The notes: generated by a model not told the origin, from the sequence alone. A stretch of 64,000 nt of DNA from Pseudomonas viridiflava (GCF_900602065.1 NZ_UWFN01000347.1:62001-126000); one strand, 5' to 3'; shown: positions 17,868 to 26,570, counted from the stretch's first letter. Translations and numbers: made by a program.

Positions 17868-18689
17868 ATGTCCAGCAAAGAGGAGATCGCCGTCGTTGGC
17901 GGCACACCGATGATTCCCGATCAACGTCGGGAGTTGATGCTGCGTCAGTTGCGCAAGCATCAGGTGCTCAGCGTGCACCAACTGGTGGAAATGTTCGATT
18001 GCTCGCACATGACCATCCGCCGCGACATTGCGTTGCTGGAACAGGAAGGCCGTGCTTATTCGGTCACCGGTGGCGTGCGCATCGCCAGCCAGTTGCACAG
18101 CGAACCCAGCCATCAATCCAAAGCCGTGGTCGAACTGCCGCAGAAACAAGGCATGGCGCGACTGGCTGCCGGTCTGCTGCACGACGACATGACCATCTAC
18201 CTTGATGCAGGCACCAGCACGCTGGAAATTGTCCCGCACATTGCGGCGCTGTCGGGCATGACCGTAGTGACCAATGACTTCGGTATCGTCAATGCGCTGG
18301 CCGATGCCACTCATGTGGATGTGATCCATACCGGCGGTTTGCTCGATCATCCCAACCGTTCGTGTGTCGGCGGTCTTGCTGCTGCGACGTTGCGCCAGCT
18401 CGCGACTGACATCGCGTTCATGTCGACCAGCTCCTGGGATTTGCAGCGCGGCACGACCACGCCTTCGGCGCTCAAAGTCGAAGTCAAACAGGCGGCCATG
18501 CAGTCGGCGTCGCAAACCGTGCTGGTGGCGACCAGTTCCAAATACGGCACCTTCGGCATGTACAAGATCGCGGCGCTGGAACAGTTCGACATCATCATTA
18601 GCGATGCTGCCCTGGCTGAAGCCGCCGCGGATGGTATTCGCAAGCATCGGGTCGAGTTGCTGCTGGCGCCCGTAGCAGGTCAACGCTGA
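17868..18689 (+). CDS. DeoR/GlpR-family transcriptional regulator, probable tetronate-pathway repressor
   Basis: A 273-residue regulator. The N-terminal DeoR helix-turn-helix (about residues 20-75) contains RRELMLRQLRKHQVLSVHQL and HMTIRRDIALLEQEG; the C-terminal effector domain has YLDAGTSTLEIVPHIA and TNDFGIVNAL, which bind a sugar phosphate in this family. Repressors of this kind commonly sit next to the sugar-acid genes they control. The ltnD-otnK-otnC operon starts 0.6 kb downstream on the same strand, and clustered TGTGAA/TTCACA half-sites lie in front of it. Control of that operon is inferred. Confidence 0.87.
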   Translation: MSSKEEIAVVGGTPMIPDQRRELMLRQLRKHQVLSVHQLVEMFDCSHMTIRRDIALLEQEGRAYSVTGGVRIASQLHSEPSHQSKAVVELPQKQGMARLAAGLLHDDMTIYLDAGTSTLEIVPHIAALSGMTVVTNDFGIVNALADATHVDVIHTGGLLDHPNRSCVGGLAAATLRQLATDIAFMSTSSWDLQRGTTTPSALKVEVKQAAMQSASQTVLVATSSKYGTFGMYKIAALEQFDIIISDAALAEAAADGIRKHRVELLLAPVAGQR

Positions 18690-18692
18690 ACC

Positions 18693-18983
18693 ATGGCGAT
18701 TCGCGCACTGCTGGTGATACTGGCCCTGCTGAGCGCGAACACTCACGCATCAATGCGCTGCAATAGCACATTGATCAATGAAGGCGACCTGGCTGTTGAA
18801 GTGCTGCGCAAATGCGGCCCGCCTGCCGATCGCCAGATCACCCCGCCCGCACTGGCCGCCAATGGCCAGCTGAGACACGGCGCCGTCACCGTTGAAACCT
18901 GGGTCTATGGGCCTGAGAACGGCATGTACCGCACCCTGCGGTTCATTGATGGCCGGCTCGTTCAGATCAAAAGCAAAAAATAA
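18693..18983 (+). CDS. DUF2845 small exported protein
   Basis: A 96-residue protein. A signal peptide (MAIRALLVILALLSANTHA) is followed by SMRCNSTLINEGD and VLRKCGPPADRQ, the two-cysteine arrangement typical of DUF2845, and the end is GMYRTLRFIDGRLVQIK. It lies 3 bp after the DeoR gene and is probably co-transcribed with it, although DUF2845 proteins occur in many contexts and no link to sugar acids is known. The function is unknown; it is probably periplasmic. Confidence 0.82.
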   Translation: MAIRALLVILALLSANTHASMRCNSTLINEGDLAVEVLRKCGPPADRQITPPALAANGQLRHGAVTVETWVYGPENGMYRTLRFIDGRLVQIKSKK

Positions 18984-18997
18984 GAACGCACGCTATT

Positions 18998-19090
18998 TCT
19001 GTAGGAGTGAGCTTGCTCGCGATGCGGTTTGCCTGTCGATAAATTGTCGTCTGACTGGACGCTATCGCGAGCAAGCTCACTCCTACAGAC
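18998..19090. repeat. REP-like palindrome, TGTAGGAGTGAGCTTGCTCGCGAT type
   Basis: Arms TCTGTAGGAGTGAGCTTGCT and its exact complement, with inner CGCGAT, flank a 45-bp centre. The same type recurs at 46861-46950 and, degenerate, at 28097, 37772 and 38649. Confidence 0.88.
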
Positions 19091-19151
19091 GATCCCCGAC
19101 CCGTTGGAGCGTGTGAGCGGCAAGCCCCGCTCCAACGAAACGCCTCCGCCA

Positions 19152-19220
19152 ATGTGAATCCATGTGAACAAGAAATAATACTTCACATTATTTGCTCACT
19201 GATTCACTATCGGATTCACA
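19152..19220. promoter_or_regulatory. Cluster of TGTGAA/TTCACA half-sites, candidate DeoR operator
   Basis: ATGTGAA occurs at 19152 and 19162, exactly one helical turn apart. TTCACAT at 19182 makes an inverted pair with the second copy, and TTCACT (19203) and TTCACA (19215) follow. The region ends 65 bp before ltnD and is distinctly AT-rich. Clustered hexamer half-sites are what DeoR-family repressors typically bind. The assignment to the nearby regulator is inferred. Confidence 0.5.
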
Positions 19221-19285
19221 GATCAGAACAATTCTGACCGATTGCTGGCAGTGACGAGCATCGGCAACCATCCGAGGAAGACAGC

Positions 19286-20191
19286 ATGACTAACAAGAAC
19301 GTCGGCGTTATTGGCTTGGGTGCGATGGGTTTGGGCATTGCCCGCTCGTTGCTGCGCAGTGGTTTCAATGTTCATGCGTGTGATGTCCGCAGCGCCGTGA
19401 CCGAGCAATTCGCCACCGAAGGCGGCGTCGCCTGTGCATCCCCTGCTGCCATGGCAGCCGCCTGCGATGTGATCATCACCGTCGTCGTCAACGCTGAGCA
19501 GACCGAAACCGTATTGTTCGGTGAGAACGGCGCCATCGCGGCACTGCGCCCTGGCAGCCTGGTCATCGGTTGCGCCACCGTTGCCCCGACCTTTGCCGTC
19601 GAGCTCGGCCAACGTCTGGTCGATAAAGGCCTGCTGTACCTTGATGCCCCGATCTCCGGCGGCGCAGCTAAAGCAGCCGCTGGCCAGATGACCATGATGA
19701 CCTCCGGCCCGGCTGAATCCTACGCCAAGGCTCAAGCGATTCTCGACGGTATGGCAGGCAAGGTTTATCGCCTTGGCGACGTTCACGGCCTCGGCTCGAA
19801 AGTCAAAATCATCAACCAGTTGCTGGCCGGTGTTCACATTGCCGCCAGTGCCGAAGCCATGGCGCTGGGCCTGCGTGAAGGCGTCGACGCCGACGCGCTT
19901 TACGAAGTGATCACCAACAGTGCCGGTAACTCGTGGATGTTCGAAAACCGCGTGCCGCACATCCTCAAGGCCGATTACACGCCGCTCTCGGCTGTGGATA
20001 TCTTCGTCAAGGATCTGGGCCTGGTACTGGATACTGCTCGCACCAGCAAATTCCCGCTGCCGCTGTCGGCCACTGCACACCAGATGTTCATGCAGGCTTC
20101 CAGCGCCGGTTACGGTCGTGAAGATGACTCCGCCGTGATCAAGATTTTCCCGGGCATCGAATTGCCGAAAGCCAAGCCAGAACAAGCTTAA
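19286..20191 (+). CDS. ltnD: L-threonate dehydrogenase
   Basis: A 301-residue beta-hydroxyacid dehydrogenase. The N-terminal NAD-binding motif is VGVIGLGAMGLGIARSLL; the substrate-binding region is DAPISGGAAKAAAGQMT, and the catalytic lysine is in LGSKVKIINQLLAG near residue 175. In the tetronate pathway LtnD oxidises L-threonate to 2-oxo-tetronate. The assignment rests on the following kinase, decarboxylase and isomerase genes, which together define this route; taken alone it could be another hydroxyacid dehydrogenase. GAGGAAG precedes the ATG. The next gene follows after 10 bp. Confidence 0.87.
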   Translation: MTNKNVGVIGLGAMGLGIARSLLRSGFNVHACDVRSAVTEQFATEGGVACASPAAMAAACDVIITVVVNAEQTETVLFGENGAIAALRPGSLVIGCATVAPTFAVELGQRLVDKGLLYLDAPISGGAAKAAAGQMTMMTSGPAESYAKAQAILDGMAGKVYRLGDVHGLGSKVKIINQLLAGVHIAASAEAMALGLREGVDADALYEVITNSAGNSWMFENRVPHILKADYTPLSAVDIFVKDLGLVLDTARTSKFPLPLSATAHQMFMQASSAGYGREDDSAVIKIFPGIELPKAKPEQA

Positions 20192-20201
20192 GGGGCAACC
20201 G

Positions 20202-21494
20202 ATGAGTAATTCTCCTGTGCGCCCGTTGCTGGGCTGCATCGCCGACGATTTCACCGGCGCCACCGACCTGGCCAACATGCTGGTACGCGGCGGCATGCGC
20301 ACCGTGCAAAGCATCGGTATTCCAACGGCTGAAATGGCTGCGGATCTGGATGCCGACGCCATCGTCATTGCCTTGAAATCCCGCACCACGCCTGCCGCCG
20401 AAGCGGTCGAGGAATCCCTCGCTGCGCTGGAATGGCTGCGCGAGCGTGGCTGCGAGCAAATCTTCTTCAAGTACTGCTCGACCTTCGACTCTACCGCCGC
20501 TGGCAACATCGGCCAGGTCAGCGAAGCGTTGCTGAAAAAGCTCGGCAGCGACTTCACGCTGGCGTGCCCGGCATTCCCGGAAAACGGCCGCACAATCTTC
20601 CGTGGCCACTTGTTCGTTCAGGACCAGTTGCTCAGCGAATCCGGCATGCAGCATCACCCGCTGACGCCGATGACCGACGCCAATCTGGTACGTGTGCTGC
20701 AATCGCAAACCCAACAGAAAGTCGGCCTGCTGCGCTACGACAGCATCGCCAAAGGCGTTGAAGGCGTGCGCAGCAAGATCGCAGAGTTGCGCGCCGACGG
20801 TGTGAGCATGGCGATTGCCGATGCGCTGTCCGACGCCGATCTCTACACCCTCGGCGAGGCCTGTGCCGACCTGCCACTGCTGACCGGTGGCTCGGGCCTG
20901 GCCCTGGGCTTGCCGGGCAACTTCCGCAAGGCTGGCAAATTGCGCGACATCGACGCCGCCAAACTTGATCCGGTTGCCGGTGGTGAAGTGGTGTTGGCGG
21001 GTAGCGCTTCGGTCGCCACCAACGGTCAGGTCGCGGCCTGGCTGGAAGCCAATCGCCCTGCCCTGCGCATCAACCCATTGGAACTCGCCGCTGGCCGTCC
21101 GGTGGTTGAACAGGCGCTGGAGTTCGCTCGCAAAGCCGGTGAAACGGTATTGATCTACGCCACCAGCTCGCCAAACGAAGTCAAAGCCGTTCAGCAACAA
21201 CTGGGCGTTGAACGTGCTGGTGCGCTGGTTGAAGACGCTCTGGGCCAGATCGCCAAAGGCCTGCTGCATGCAGGCGTGCGCCGCTTTGTTGTGGCGGGCG
21301 GTGAAACTTCGGGTGCAGTGGTTCAGGCATTGGGCGTACAACTGCTCAAAATCGGCGCGCAGATTGATCCGGGTGTCCCCGCAACCGTCAGCAGCGGCAA
21401 CCAGCCGCTGGCCCTGGCATTGAAATCCGGCAACTTCGGTGGCCGCGACTTCTTCAGCAAGGCCCTCAAGCAGCTGGCGGGGGAATCTGTATGA
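20202..21494 (+). CDS. otnK: 3-oxo-tetronate kinase
   Basis: A 430-residue four-carbon acid-sugar kinase (DUF1537 family). The N-terminal substrate domain starts LLGCIADDFTGATDLANMLV, and the family motifs KYCSTFDSTAAGNIGQV and CPAFPENGRTIFRGHLFV are present. The C-terminal nucleotide-binding part has VVAGGETSGAVVQAL. It phosphorylates 3-oxo-tetronate at C4. Its stop codon overlaps the start of otnC by 4 bp, indicating translational coupling. Confidence 0.9.
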   Translation: MSNSPVRPLLGCIADDFTGATDLANMLVRGGMRTVQSIGIPTAEMAADLDADAIVIALKSRTTPAAEAVEESLAALEWLRERGCEQIFFKYCSTFDSTAAGNIGQVSEALLKKLGSDFTLACPAFPENGRTIFRGHLFVQDQLLSESGMQHHPLTPMTDANLVRVLQSQTQQKVGLLRYDSIAKGVEGVRSKIAELRADGVSMAIADALSDADLYTLGEACADLPLLTGGSGLALGLPGNFRKAGKLRDIDAAKLDPVAGGEVVLAGSASVATNGQVAAWLEANRPALRINPLELAAGRPVVEQALEFARKAGETVLIYATSSPNEVKAVQQQLGVERAGALVEDALGQIAKGLLHAGVRRFVVAGGETSGAVVQALGVQLLKIGAQIDPGVPATVSSGNQPLALALKSGNFGGRDFFSKALKQLAGESV

Positions 21495-22129
21495 GTGCAG
21501 AAAACAAGCTTCGCGAAGAAATCTGCGACATCGGCCGGCTGTTGTATGGCCGTGGCTACACCGTCGGCAGCGCCGGAAACATCAGCGCGCGGCTCGATGA
21601 CGGCTGGCTGATCACGCCAACTGACGCGTGCCTGGGTCGCCTTGATCCGACCGAAATCGCCAAGGTCAATCTGGCCGGTGAATGGGTGTCGGGCAGCAAA
21701 CCTTCAAAAACCCTCGCGCTGCATCGCGAGGTCTACGACCGCAATCCGGGTGTGGGCGGCGTGGTGCATACCCACTCCACGCATCTGGTTGCGTTGACCC
21801 TGGCGGGCGTCTGGCAGGAGGACAACATCCTGCCGCCACTGACGCCTTATCAGGTGATGAAAGTCGGGCAGATTCCGCTCATTGGTTATGAGCGTCCCGG
21901 CTCGCCGAAAGTCGCCCAGCGTGTCGCGCAACTGGCCAACAGTGTGCGCGGCGTGATGCTCGAACGGCTCGGACCGGTTATCTGGGAAAGCTCGGTTGCC
22001 AAGGCCGCCTACGCCCTCGAAGAATTGGAAGAGACCGCTCGACTCTGGTTGATGAGCAACCCAAAACCCGCGCCACTCGACCCGGCTGCTCTGGAAGAGT
22101 TGCGTGAGGTTTTTGGGGCCAAGTGGTAG
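21491..22129 (+). CDS. otnC: 3-oxo-tetronate 4-phosphate decarboxylase (class II aldolase fold)
   Basis: A 212-residue class II aldolase/adducin-type enzyme. SAGNISARLDDGWLITPT near residue 25 and the metal-binding histidines in VVHTHSTHLVALTLAG near residue 95 are present. OtnC decarboxylates 3-oxo-tetronate 4-phosphate to dihydroxyacetone phosphate, which enters glycolysis. Its coupling to otnK supports this over other class II aldolases such as fuculose-phosphate aldolase. After the gene come a small GC hairpin and then the permease gene. Confidence 0.88.
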   Translation: MSAENKLREEICDIGRLLYGRGYTVGSAGNISARLDDGWLITPTDACLGRLDPTEIAKVNLAGEWVSGSKPSKTLALHREVYDRNPGVGGVVHTHSTHLVALTLAGVWQEDNILPPLTPYQVMKVGQIPLIGYERPGSPKVAQRVAQLANSVRGVMLERLGPVIWESSVAKAAYALEELEETARLWLMSNPKPAPLDPAALEELREVFGAKW

Positions 22130-22146
22130 TTCAAGGCATTTGATTG

Positions 22147-22165
22147 AGGGCCGCTCAGCGGCCCC
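22147..22165 (+). other. Short GC hairpin between otnC and the permease gene
   Basis: GGGCCGC and GCGGCCC enclose a three-base loop in the 85-bp gap after otnC. No T-run follows, so it is not a full terminator; it may mark an RNA-processing or stability point that lowers the level of the distal genes. Role inferred. Confidence 0.45.
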
Positions 22166-22214
22166 CGACAAGACCCGGCCCAGCCGGAAAACAATAACAA
22201 TGGGACTTTAAAGT

Positions 22215-23675
22215 ATGACGCCACTAATGCTGATGTTGATCGCTGGCGCGGGCATCGCGCTGCTGCTGTTCCTGGTCCTCAAATACAAATTCCAGCCGTT
22301 CGTGGCGTTGATGCTGGTGAGCATCATTGTTGCGCTGGTCGCAGGTGTGAAGCCGGCTGATCTGGTTGCCACCATCGAAGGCGGCATGGGCAAAACCCTC
22401 GGTCACATCGCGATCATCATCGCCTTGGGCGCGATGATCGGACGCATCATCGAGCTGTCCGGTGGCGCCGAGGCATTGGCAAAAACCCTGATCAAACGCT
22501 TCGGCAACCGGCGCACGCCGCTGGCCCTGACCGTTGCCGGTTTCATCGTCGGTATTCCGGTGTTCTTCGAAGTGGGCGTGATCATCCTCATGCCGCTGGC
22601 CTACGGCGTCGCCCGCGCGGCTCGTAAACCACTGCTGCTGTTCGCCTTGCCGATGTGCGCGGCGTTGCTGGCAGTGCATGCCTTCCTGCCGCCGCATCCG
22701 GGGGCTGTGGCCGCTGCAGGTCAACTGGGCGCTGACCTGGGTCGCGTACTGATGTTTGGTATTCCGATGGTTGCGGTCCTGAGCCTGGTCGGTTACTTCA
22801 TTGCGGGTCGTATGACTCGCAAGTTCTACCCAATGACCGACGATATCCGTGCCGAAGTCTACGGCCCGCATATGACCAACGCCGACCTGCAAGCCTGGCA
22901 TAACGGCGACTACTCCAACACCAGCAGCGAAGCGACGCATTCGAACAAGCCAGGCATGGAAGAAAGCGCCAGCAGCCTTGCCGCATCGCTGCCGCCCGCT
23001 CCGGCGCCTGGCTTCGGTTTGATCATCGGCCTGATCCTGCTGCCGATCGTACTGATTCTGCTCGGTACGTTGGCCACCACCATGCTGCCCGTCGACTCGA
23101 CGCTGCGCAGTGTGCTGACTGTATTGGGTGCGCCGCTGGTTGCCCTGCTGATCGACACCCTGCTGTGTGCCTGGTTGCTGGGTACTCGCCGCGGCTGGAG
23201 CCGTACTCAGGTGTCTGACGTAATCGGCTCGGCGCTGCCGGGTGTGGCCATGGTTATTCTGATCGCCGGTGCCGGTGGCGTGTTCGGTAAAGTACTGGTT
23301 GATACCGGTATCGGCGCTGTCGTCTCCGAAGCATTGCGCACCACCGGCCTGCCGGTTCTGGCGCTGGGCTTCCTGCTGACCCTGCTGCTGCGTGCCGTGC
23401 AAGGCTCCACTACCGTTGCACTGGTGACCACTGCCGGTATTCTCAGCCCGCTGATCGCAACCTTGAACCTGACACCTAACCACCTGGCTCTGCTGTGTCT
23501 GGCCATGGGCGGTGGCGGTCTGGCAATGTCGCACATCAACGATGCCGGTTACTGGATGTTCACCAAACTGGCTGGCCTTAATGTCGCCGACGGCCTGCGT
23601 ACCTGGACCGTGCTGGTGACTATCCTTGGCACCCTCGGCTTCCTCGCGACCCTGGTGATCTGGCCATTCGTCTGA
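22215..23675 (+). CDS. GntP-family sugar-acid permease
   Basis: A 486-residue inner-membrane transporter with about twelve transmembrane helices. GIPVFFEVGVIILMPLAYG near residue 118 and HAFLPPHPGAVAAAGQLG near residue 155 are the gluconate-permease family marks, and RAVQGSTTVALVTTAGI near residue 395 is conserved. A hydrophilic loop near residues 200-260 (rich in Ser and Ala) separates the two halves. Within this cluster it most likely imports threonate or erythronate with protons. The gene lies between otnC and otnI on the same strand. Confidence 0.9.
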   Translation: MTPLMLMLIAGAGIALLLFLVLKYKFQPFVALMLVSIIVALVAGVKPADLVATIEGGMGKTLGHIAIIIALGAMIGRIIELSGGAEALAKTLIKRFGNRRTPLALTVAGFIVGIPVFFEVGVIILMPLAYGVARAARKPLLLFALPMCAALLAVHAFLPPHPGAVAAAGQLGADLGRVLMFGIPMVAVLSLVGYFIAGRMTRKFYPMTDDIRAEVYGPHMTNADLQAWHNGDYSNTSSEATHSNKPGMEESASSLAASLPPAPAPGFGLIIGLILLPIVLILLGTLATTMLPVDSTLRSVLTVLGAPLVALLIDTLLCAWLLGTRRGWSRTQVSDVIGSALPGVAMVILIAGAGGVFGKVLVDTGIGAVVSEALRTTGLPVLALGFLLTLLLRAVQGSTTVALVTTAGILSPLIATLNLTPNHLALLCLAMGGGGLAMSHINDAGYWMFTKLAGLNVADGLRTWTVLVTILGTLGFLATLVIWPFV

Positions 23676-23696
23676 TCCAACAAGACTGGAGTTAAC

Positions 23697-24485
23697 ATGC
23701 CTCGTTTCGCTGCCAACCTCAGCATGCTTTACCCGCAACATGATTTTCTCGAGCGCTTCAGCGCAGCGGCCGCCGATGGTTTCGTTGCCGTCGAGTATCT
23801 GTTTCCGTACGACTACAGCACTCAGGAGCTCAAGCAGCGCCTGAGTGACAACGGACTGGTGCAAGCGCTGTTCAATGCACCGCCGGGTGACTGGGCGGCA
23901 GGCGAGCGCGGCATTGCTTCGTTGCCGGGGCGTGAAGAAGAATTCCGCACCGGCATCGCCCGCGCGCTGGAATACGCCAACGTGCTGGGCAACGACCGGA
24001 TTCACGTGATGGCGGGTTTGTTGCCCAGTGAAGAGCTTCGTGCACGCCATCAGGCGGTGTACCTGGAAAACCTCGCCTACGCCGCTGACCAAGCTGCCAA
24101 GGCGGGCATCACGGTGCTGATCGAGCCGATCAATACCCGTGACATGCCGGGGTTCTTCCTGAATCGTCAGGATCAGGCGCAGGCTATCTGCAAAGAAGTG
24201 GGCGCTGCCAACCTCAAAGTGCAGTTCGACTTCTATCATTGCCAGATCGTTGAGGGCGACGTGATCTCGAAGCTGCGTCGTGATTTCGCGGGTGTAGGCC
24301 ACATCCAGATTGCCGGTGTGCCGGATCGTCACGAGCCGAATCTGGGCGAGTTGAACTACAACTGGCTGTTCGAAGAAATTGATCGCCTGGGTTACACAGG
24401 CTGGATTGGCTGCGAATATCGGCCTAAAGGCGACACCAGCACCGGCCTGCAATGGTTGCGCGATTGGCAGAGCCTCAAGCGCTGA
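23697..24485 (+). CDS. otnI: 2-oxo-tetronate isomerase
   Basis: A 262-residue TIM-barrel enzyme of the hydroxypyruvate-isomerase (Hyi) family. MPRFAANLSMLYPQHDFLERF at the N-terminus, VLIEPINTRDMPGFFLN and the metal-binding VQFDFYHCQIVEGD are family landmarks. OtnI interconverts 2-oxo-tetronate (product of LtnD) and 3-oxo-tetronate (substrate of OtnK), closing the pathway. Without this context it might be called hydroxypyruvate isomerase. GGAG precedes the start. Confidence 0.87.
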   Translation: MPRFAANLSMLYPQHDFLERFSAAAADGFVAVEYLFPYDYSTQELKQRLSDNGLVQALFNAPPGDWAAGERGIASLPGREEEFRTGIARALEYANVLGNDRIHVMAGLLPSEELRARHQAVYLENLAYAADQAAKAGITVLIEPINTRDMPGFFLNRQDQAQAICKEVGAANLKVQFDFYHCQIVEGDVISKLRRDFAGVGHIQIAGVPDRHEPNLGELNYNWLFEEIDRLGYTGWIGCEYRPKGDTSTGLQWLRDWQSLKR

Positions 24486-24541
24486 GTACAGTCGGCCCTG
24501 GCAACAGCTTCACCTCATAAAAATAAAAAGGGGAACTGAAC

Positions 24542-25603
24542 ATGCGGAGATTCAAAGGTGGCCTGTGCGCTGCGCTGCTGATCGTGGCGCAGACGGGAAT
24601 GGCCTTCGCGGCGAGTGTTCCAGCCGCAGTGGAAGCGGTATGGACAGCGCCCAGCTTCACTTTCCATACCGGCGAAAAACTGGACAACCTGCGGATGAGC
24701 TACATCACCGTCGGCGATCCAAAGAACCCCGCAGTGCTCTTTCTGCATGGCACCAATCGCCCTGCCAGCGACATGCTGGGCAAGGACTTCGGGGGTGAGT
24801 TGTTTGGTCCCGGGCAACCTCTGGACGCCAGCAAGTACTACATCATCGCGCCCGATGGCATCGGCGTCGGCAAGTCGAGCAAACCTTCCGATGGTTTGCG
24901 CATGAAGTTTCCTGCTTACAACTACGACGATATGGTCGTGGCGCAACATCGTCTGTTGACTGAAGGGATGGGCATCAAGCATTTGCGGCTAGTCATGGGC
25001 AATTCCATGGGCGGCATGCAGACCTGGATGTGGGGCCAGAAATGGCCGGACATGATGGACGCCTTGGTGCCAATGGCTTCGCAACCTACCGCGATGTCGG
25101 CGCGCAACTGGATCATGCGGCGCATGCTGATCGAATCCATCAAGCAGGACCCGGCCTGGAACGAAGGCAACTACACCAGCCCGCCGCCTTCGTTGCGCCT
25201 GGCTAATGTGATGTTTGGCTTCGGTACCAGCGGTGGCACCCTTGCTTATCAGGCCATGGCGCCTACACGAGCACAGGCAGACAAACTGGTTGATGAGCGA
25301 TTGGCGGCACCGCTGCCGGGCGACGCGAACGACTTCATTTACCAATGGCAGTCCTCGGCGGACTACGATGTCTCGCCAAAGCTTTCGGCAATTAAAGCGC
25401 CGGTGCTGGCAATCAACAGTGCAGACGACGAGCGCAATCCACCTGAGACCGGGACTCTGCAGAAATCACTCGCTCAGCTGAAGAACGCACGTCTGGTATT
25501 GATTCCTGCCAGTGCGGAGACCCGCGGACACGGTACGACCAACATGGCTCGTTTTTATGCTGAACCGCTGAGTGAGTTCATGAAGGCGACTGCGCGGCCT
25601 TGA
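24542..25603 (+). CDS. Exported alpha/beta hydrolase, homoserine-acetyltransferase-like fold
   Basis: A 353-residue protein with a signal peptide (residues 1-24, ending AFAASVP). The nucleophile elbow GNSMGGMQTW (near residue 160), the acid in NSADDERNPP (near residue 298) and a histidine in AETRGHGTTNMARF (near residue 330) complete a Ser-Asp-His triad. The fold resembles MetX-type acyltransferases, but those are cytoplasmic, so a periplasmic esterase or lactonase is more likely. It follows otnI by 56 bp on the same strand with its own Shine-Dalgarno sequence (AAGGGGAA) and may belong to the same operon, perhaps opening lactones or esters of sugar acids. That link is inference. Confidence 0.8.
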   Translation: MRRFKGGLCAALLIVAQTGMAFAASVPAAVEAVWTAPSFTFHTGEKLDNLRMSYITVGDPKNPAVLFLHGTNRPASDMLGKDFGGELFGPGQPLDASKYYIIAPDGIGVGKSSKPSDGLRMKFPAYNYDDMVVAQHRLLTEGMGIKHLRLVMGNSMGGMQTWMWGQKWPDMMDALVPMASQPTAMSARNWIMRRMLIESIKQDPAWNEGNYTSPPPSLRLANVMFGFGTSGGTLAYQAMAPTRAQADKLVDERLAAPLPGDANDFIYQWQSSADYDVSPKLSAIKAPVLAINSADDERNPPETGTLQKSLAQLKNARLVLIPASAETRGHGTTNMARFYAEPLSEFMKATARP

Positions 25604-25671
25604 TGGTATTGAGATCTATCCTTCAGCGGGAGACTCGATGTTTGCCTGCGAGCTGATAGACGACGCAAAAC

Positions 25672-25763
25672 CCTGTGGGAGCGGTGCTTGCCCGCGATAG
25701 GGACACCGCGATCTTAAGTGAACCGCGTCCAGCCTTATCGCGGGCAAGCACCGCTCCCACAGG
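25672..25763. repeat. REP-like palindrome, GTGGGAGCGGTGCTTGCCCGCGATA type
   Basis: CCTGTGGGAGCGGTGCTTGC with the adjoining CCGCGATA is matched by the exact complement around a 45-bp centre. It occupies the convergent gap between the hydrolase and thioesterase genes. Confidence 0.87.
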
Positions 25764-25798
25764 AGACCGCATTTCCAGACAAGACCGGCCGCTTCGGT

Positions 25799-26203
25799 TT
25801 ATTCGTCGATCGCCTCGTCCTTGAACTGATCTTTCACATAGGTGATTTCGGTCTTGCCGTGCGGTGCGGGCAGGCCGTCTTCGCCGAGGTTGACGAATAC
25901 CATCTTCTCGACCGTCAGGATGCTCTTGCGGGTGATCTTGTTGCGCACCTGGCATGTCAGGGTAATCGAGGTACGGCCGAACTCAGTGGCGGTGATACCC
26001 AGTTCGATGATGTCGCCCTGGCGTGAGGCGCTGACAAAGTTGATCTCGGAAATGTACTTGGTCACCACGCGCTGATTGCCTAATTGCACGATGGCGTAAA
26101 TTGCCGCTTCCTCATCGATCCAGCGCAACAGGCTGCCACCGAACAAAGTGCCGTTAGGATTGAGATCTTCAGGTTTCACCCACTTGCGAGTGTGGAAATT
26201 CAT
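25799..26203 (-). CDS. Acyl-CoA thioesterase, hotdog fold (YciA-like)
   Basis: A 134-residue cytoplasmic hotdog-fold thioesterase. NPNGTLFGGSLLRWIDEEAAIYA (near residues 16-38) contains the catalytic Asp and Asn/Gly loop of the YciA/BACH type, followed by NFVSASRQGDIIELG. It hydrolyses acyl-CoA esters, with chain preference unknown. The start at 26203 has AGGAG at proper spacing; the frame is open to 26272 without ribosome-binding support. It is divergent from ahcY. Confidence 0.87.
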   Translation of the reverse strand: MNFHTRKWVKPEDLNPNGTLFGGSLLRWIDEEAAIYAIVQLGNQRVVTKYISEINFVSASRQGDIIELGITATEFGRTSITLTCQVRNKITRKSILTVEKMVFVNLGEDGLPAPHGKTEITYVKDQFKDEAIDE

Positions 26204-26375
26204 GCTTGCTCCTGACGTCTGCCGATTGATGCGGGTAATCATGGCAGACACAGCGGGTATCAGCACAGTCATCGCTTCCTATCGAATTCATAGAGTAGTG
26301 GCACCGTCCATCCGGTCCCCGGTATTTTTTCAGTCGCTGGACTGGAGTTGCCTCGGCAGCCGCCGATAGAAAACC

Positions 26376-26404
26376 TTGGGAAGATGAGCCAGCTTGGCTA
26401 TAAT
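26376..26404 (+). promoter_or_regulatory. Sigma-70 promoter of ahcY
   Basis: TTGGGA (26376-26381) and a consensus TATAAT (26399-26404) are separated by 17 bp. Transcription would begin near 26411, giving a leader of about 170 nt that contains the whole SAH riboswitch. This is the best sigma-70 match noticed in the window. Confidence 0.75.
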
Positions 26405-26451
26405 CCCCACCGCTTCAAAACGGTCATCTTCAATTGATACCGTTCCCGCCA

Positions 26452-26570
26452 CCTGTCCGAGGGGCGCTGCAGCAGGTTTTCCTGTCAGGCTCGGATGGGG
26501 CGTTGTTCGATCGGGTTGTCCCGTCGAACCTTAAACGCACAACGGCGCCCATTCGCACACTACGAATGGA
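26452..26570 (+). ncRNA. SAH riboswitch controlling ahcY(-metF)
   Basis: The conserved SAH-aptamer blocks appear in order: CCGAGGGGCGCTGCAGCAGG (26457-26476), CAGGCTCGG closing stem P1 with CCGAG, then GGGGCGTTG, and finally AACGGCGCCC just before the gene. SAH binding turns on genes for SAH removal in this family. Downstream, CCATTCG (26549-26555) can pair with CGAATGG (26563-26569), whose 3' arm runs into the GGAG ribosome-binding site; the first arm overlaps the end of the aptamer, so the two folds should exclude each other. Family identification is confident; the expression mechanism is inferred. Confidence 0.92.

Noticed and set aside
22224..24452. 742-codon open frame opposite the GntP permease and otnI
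   Set aside because: It spans two well-identified genes and their intergenic gap on the other strand; the product is rich in Gln, His and Arg as expected for antisense of GC-rich coding DNA.
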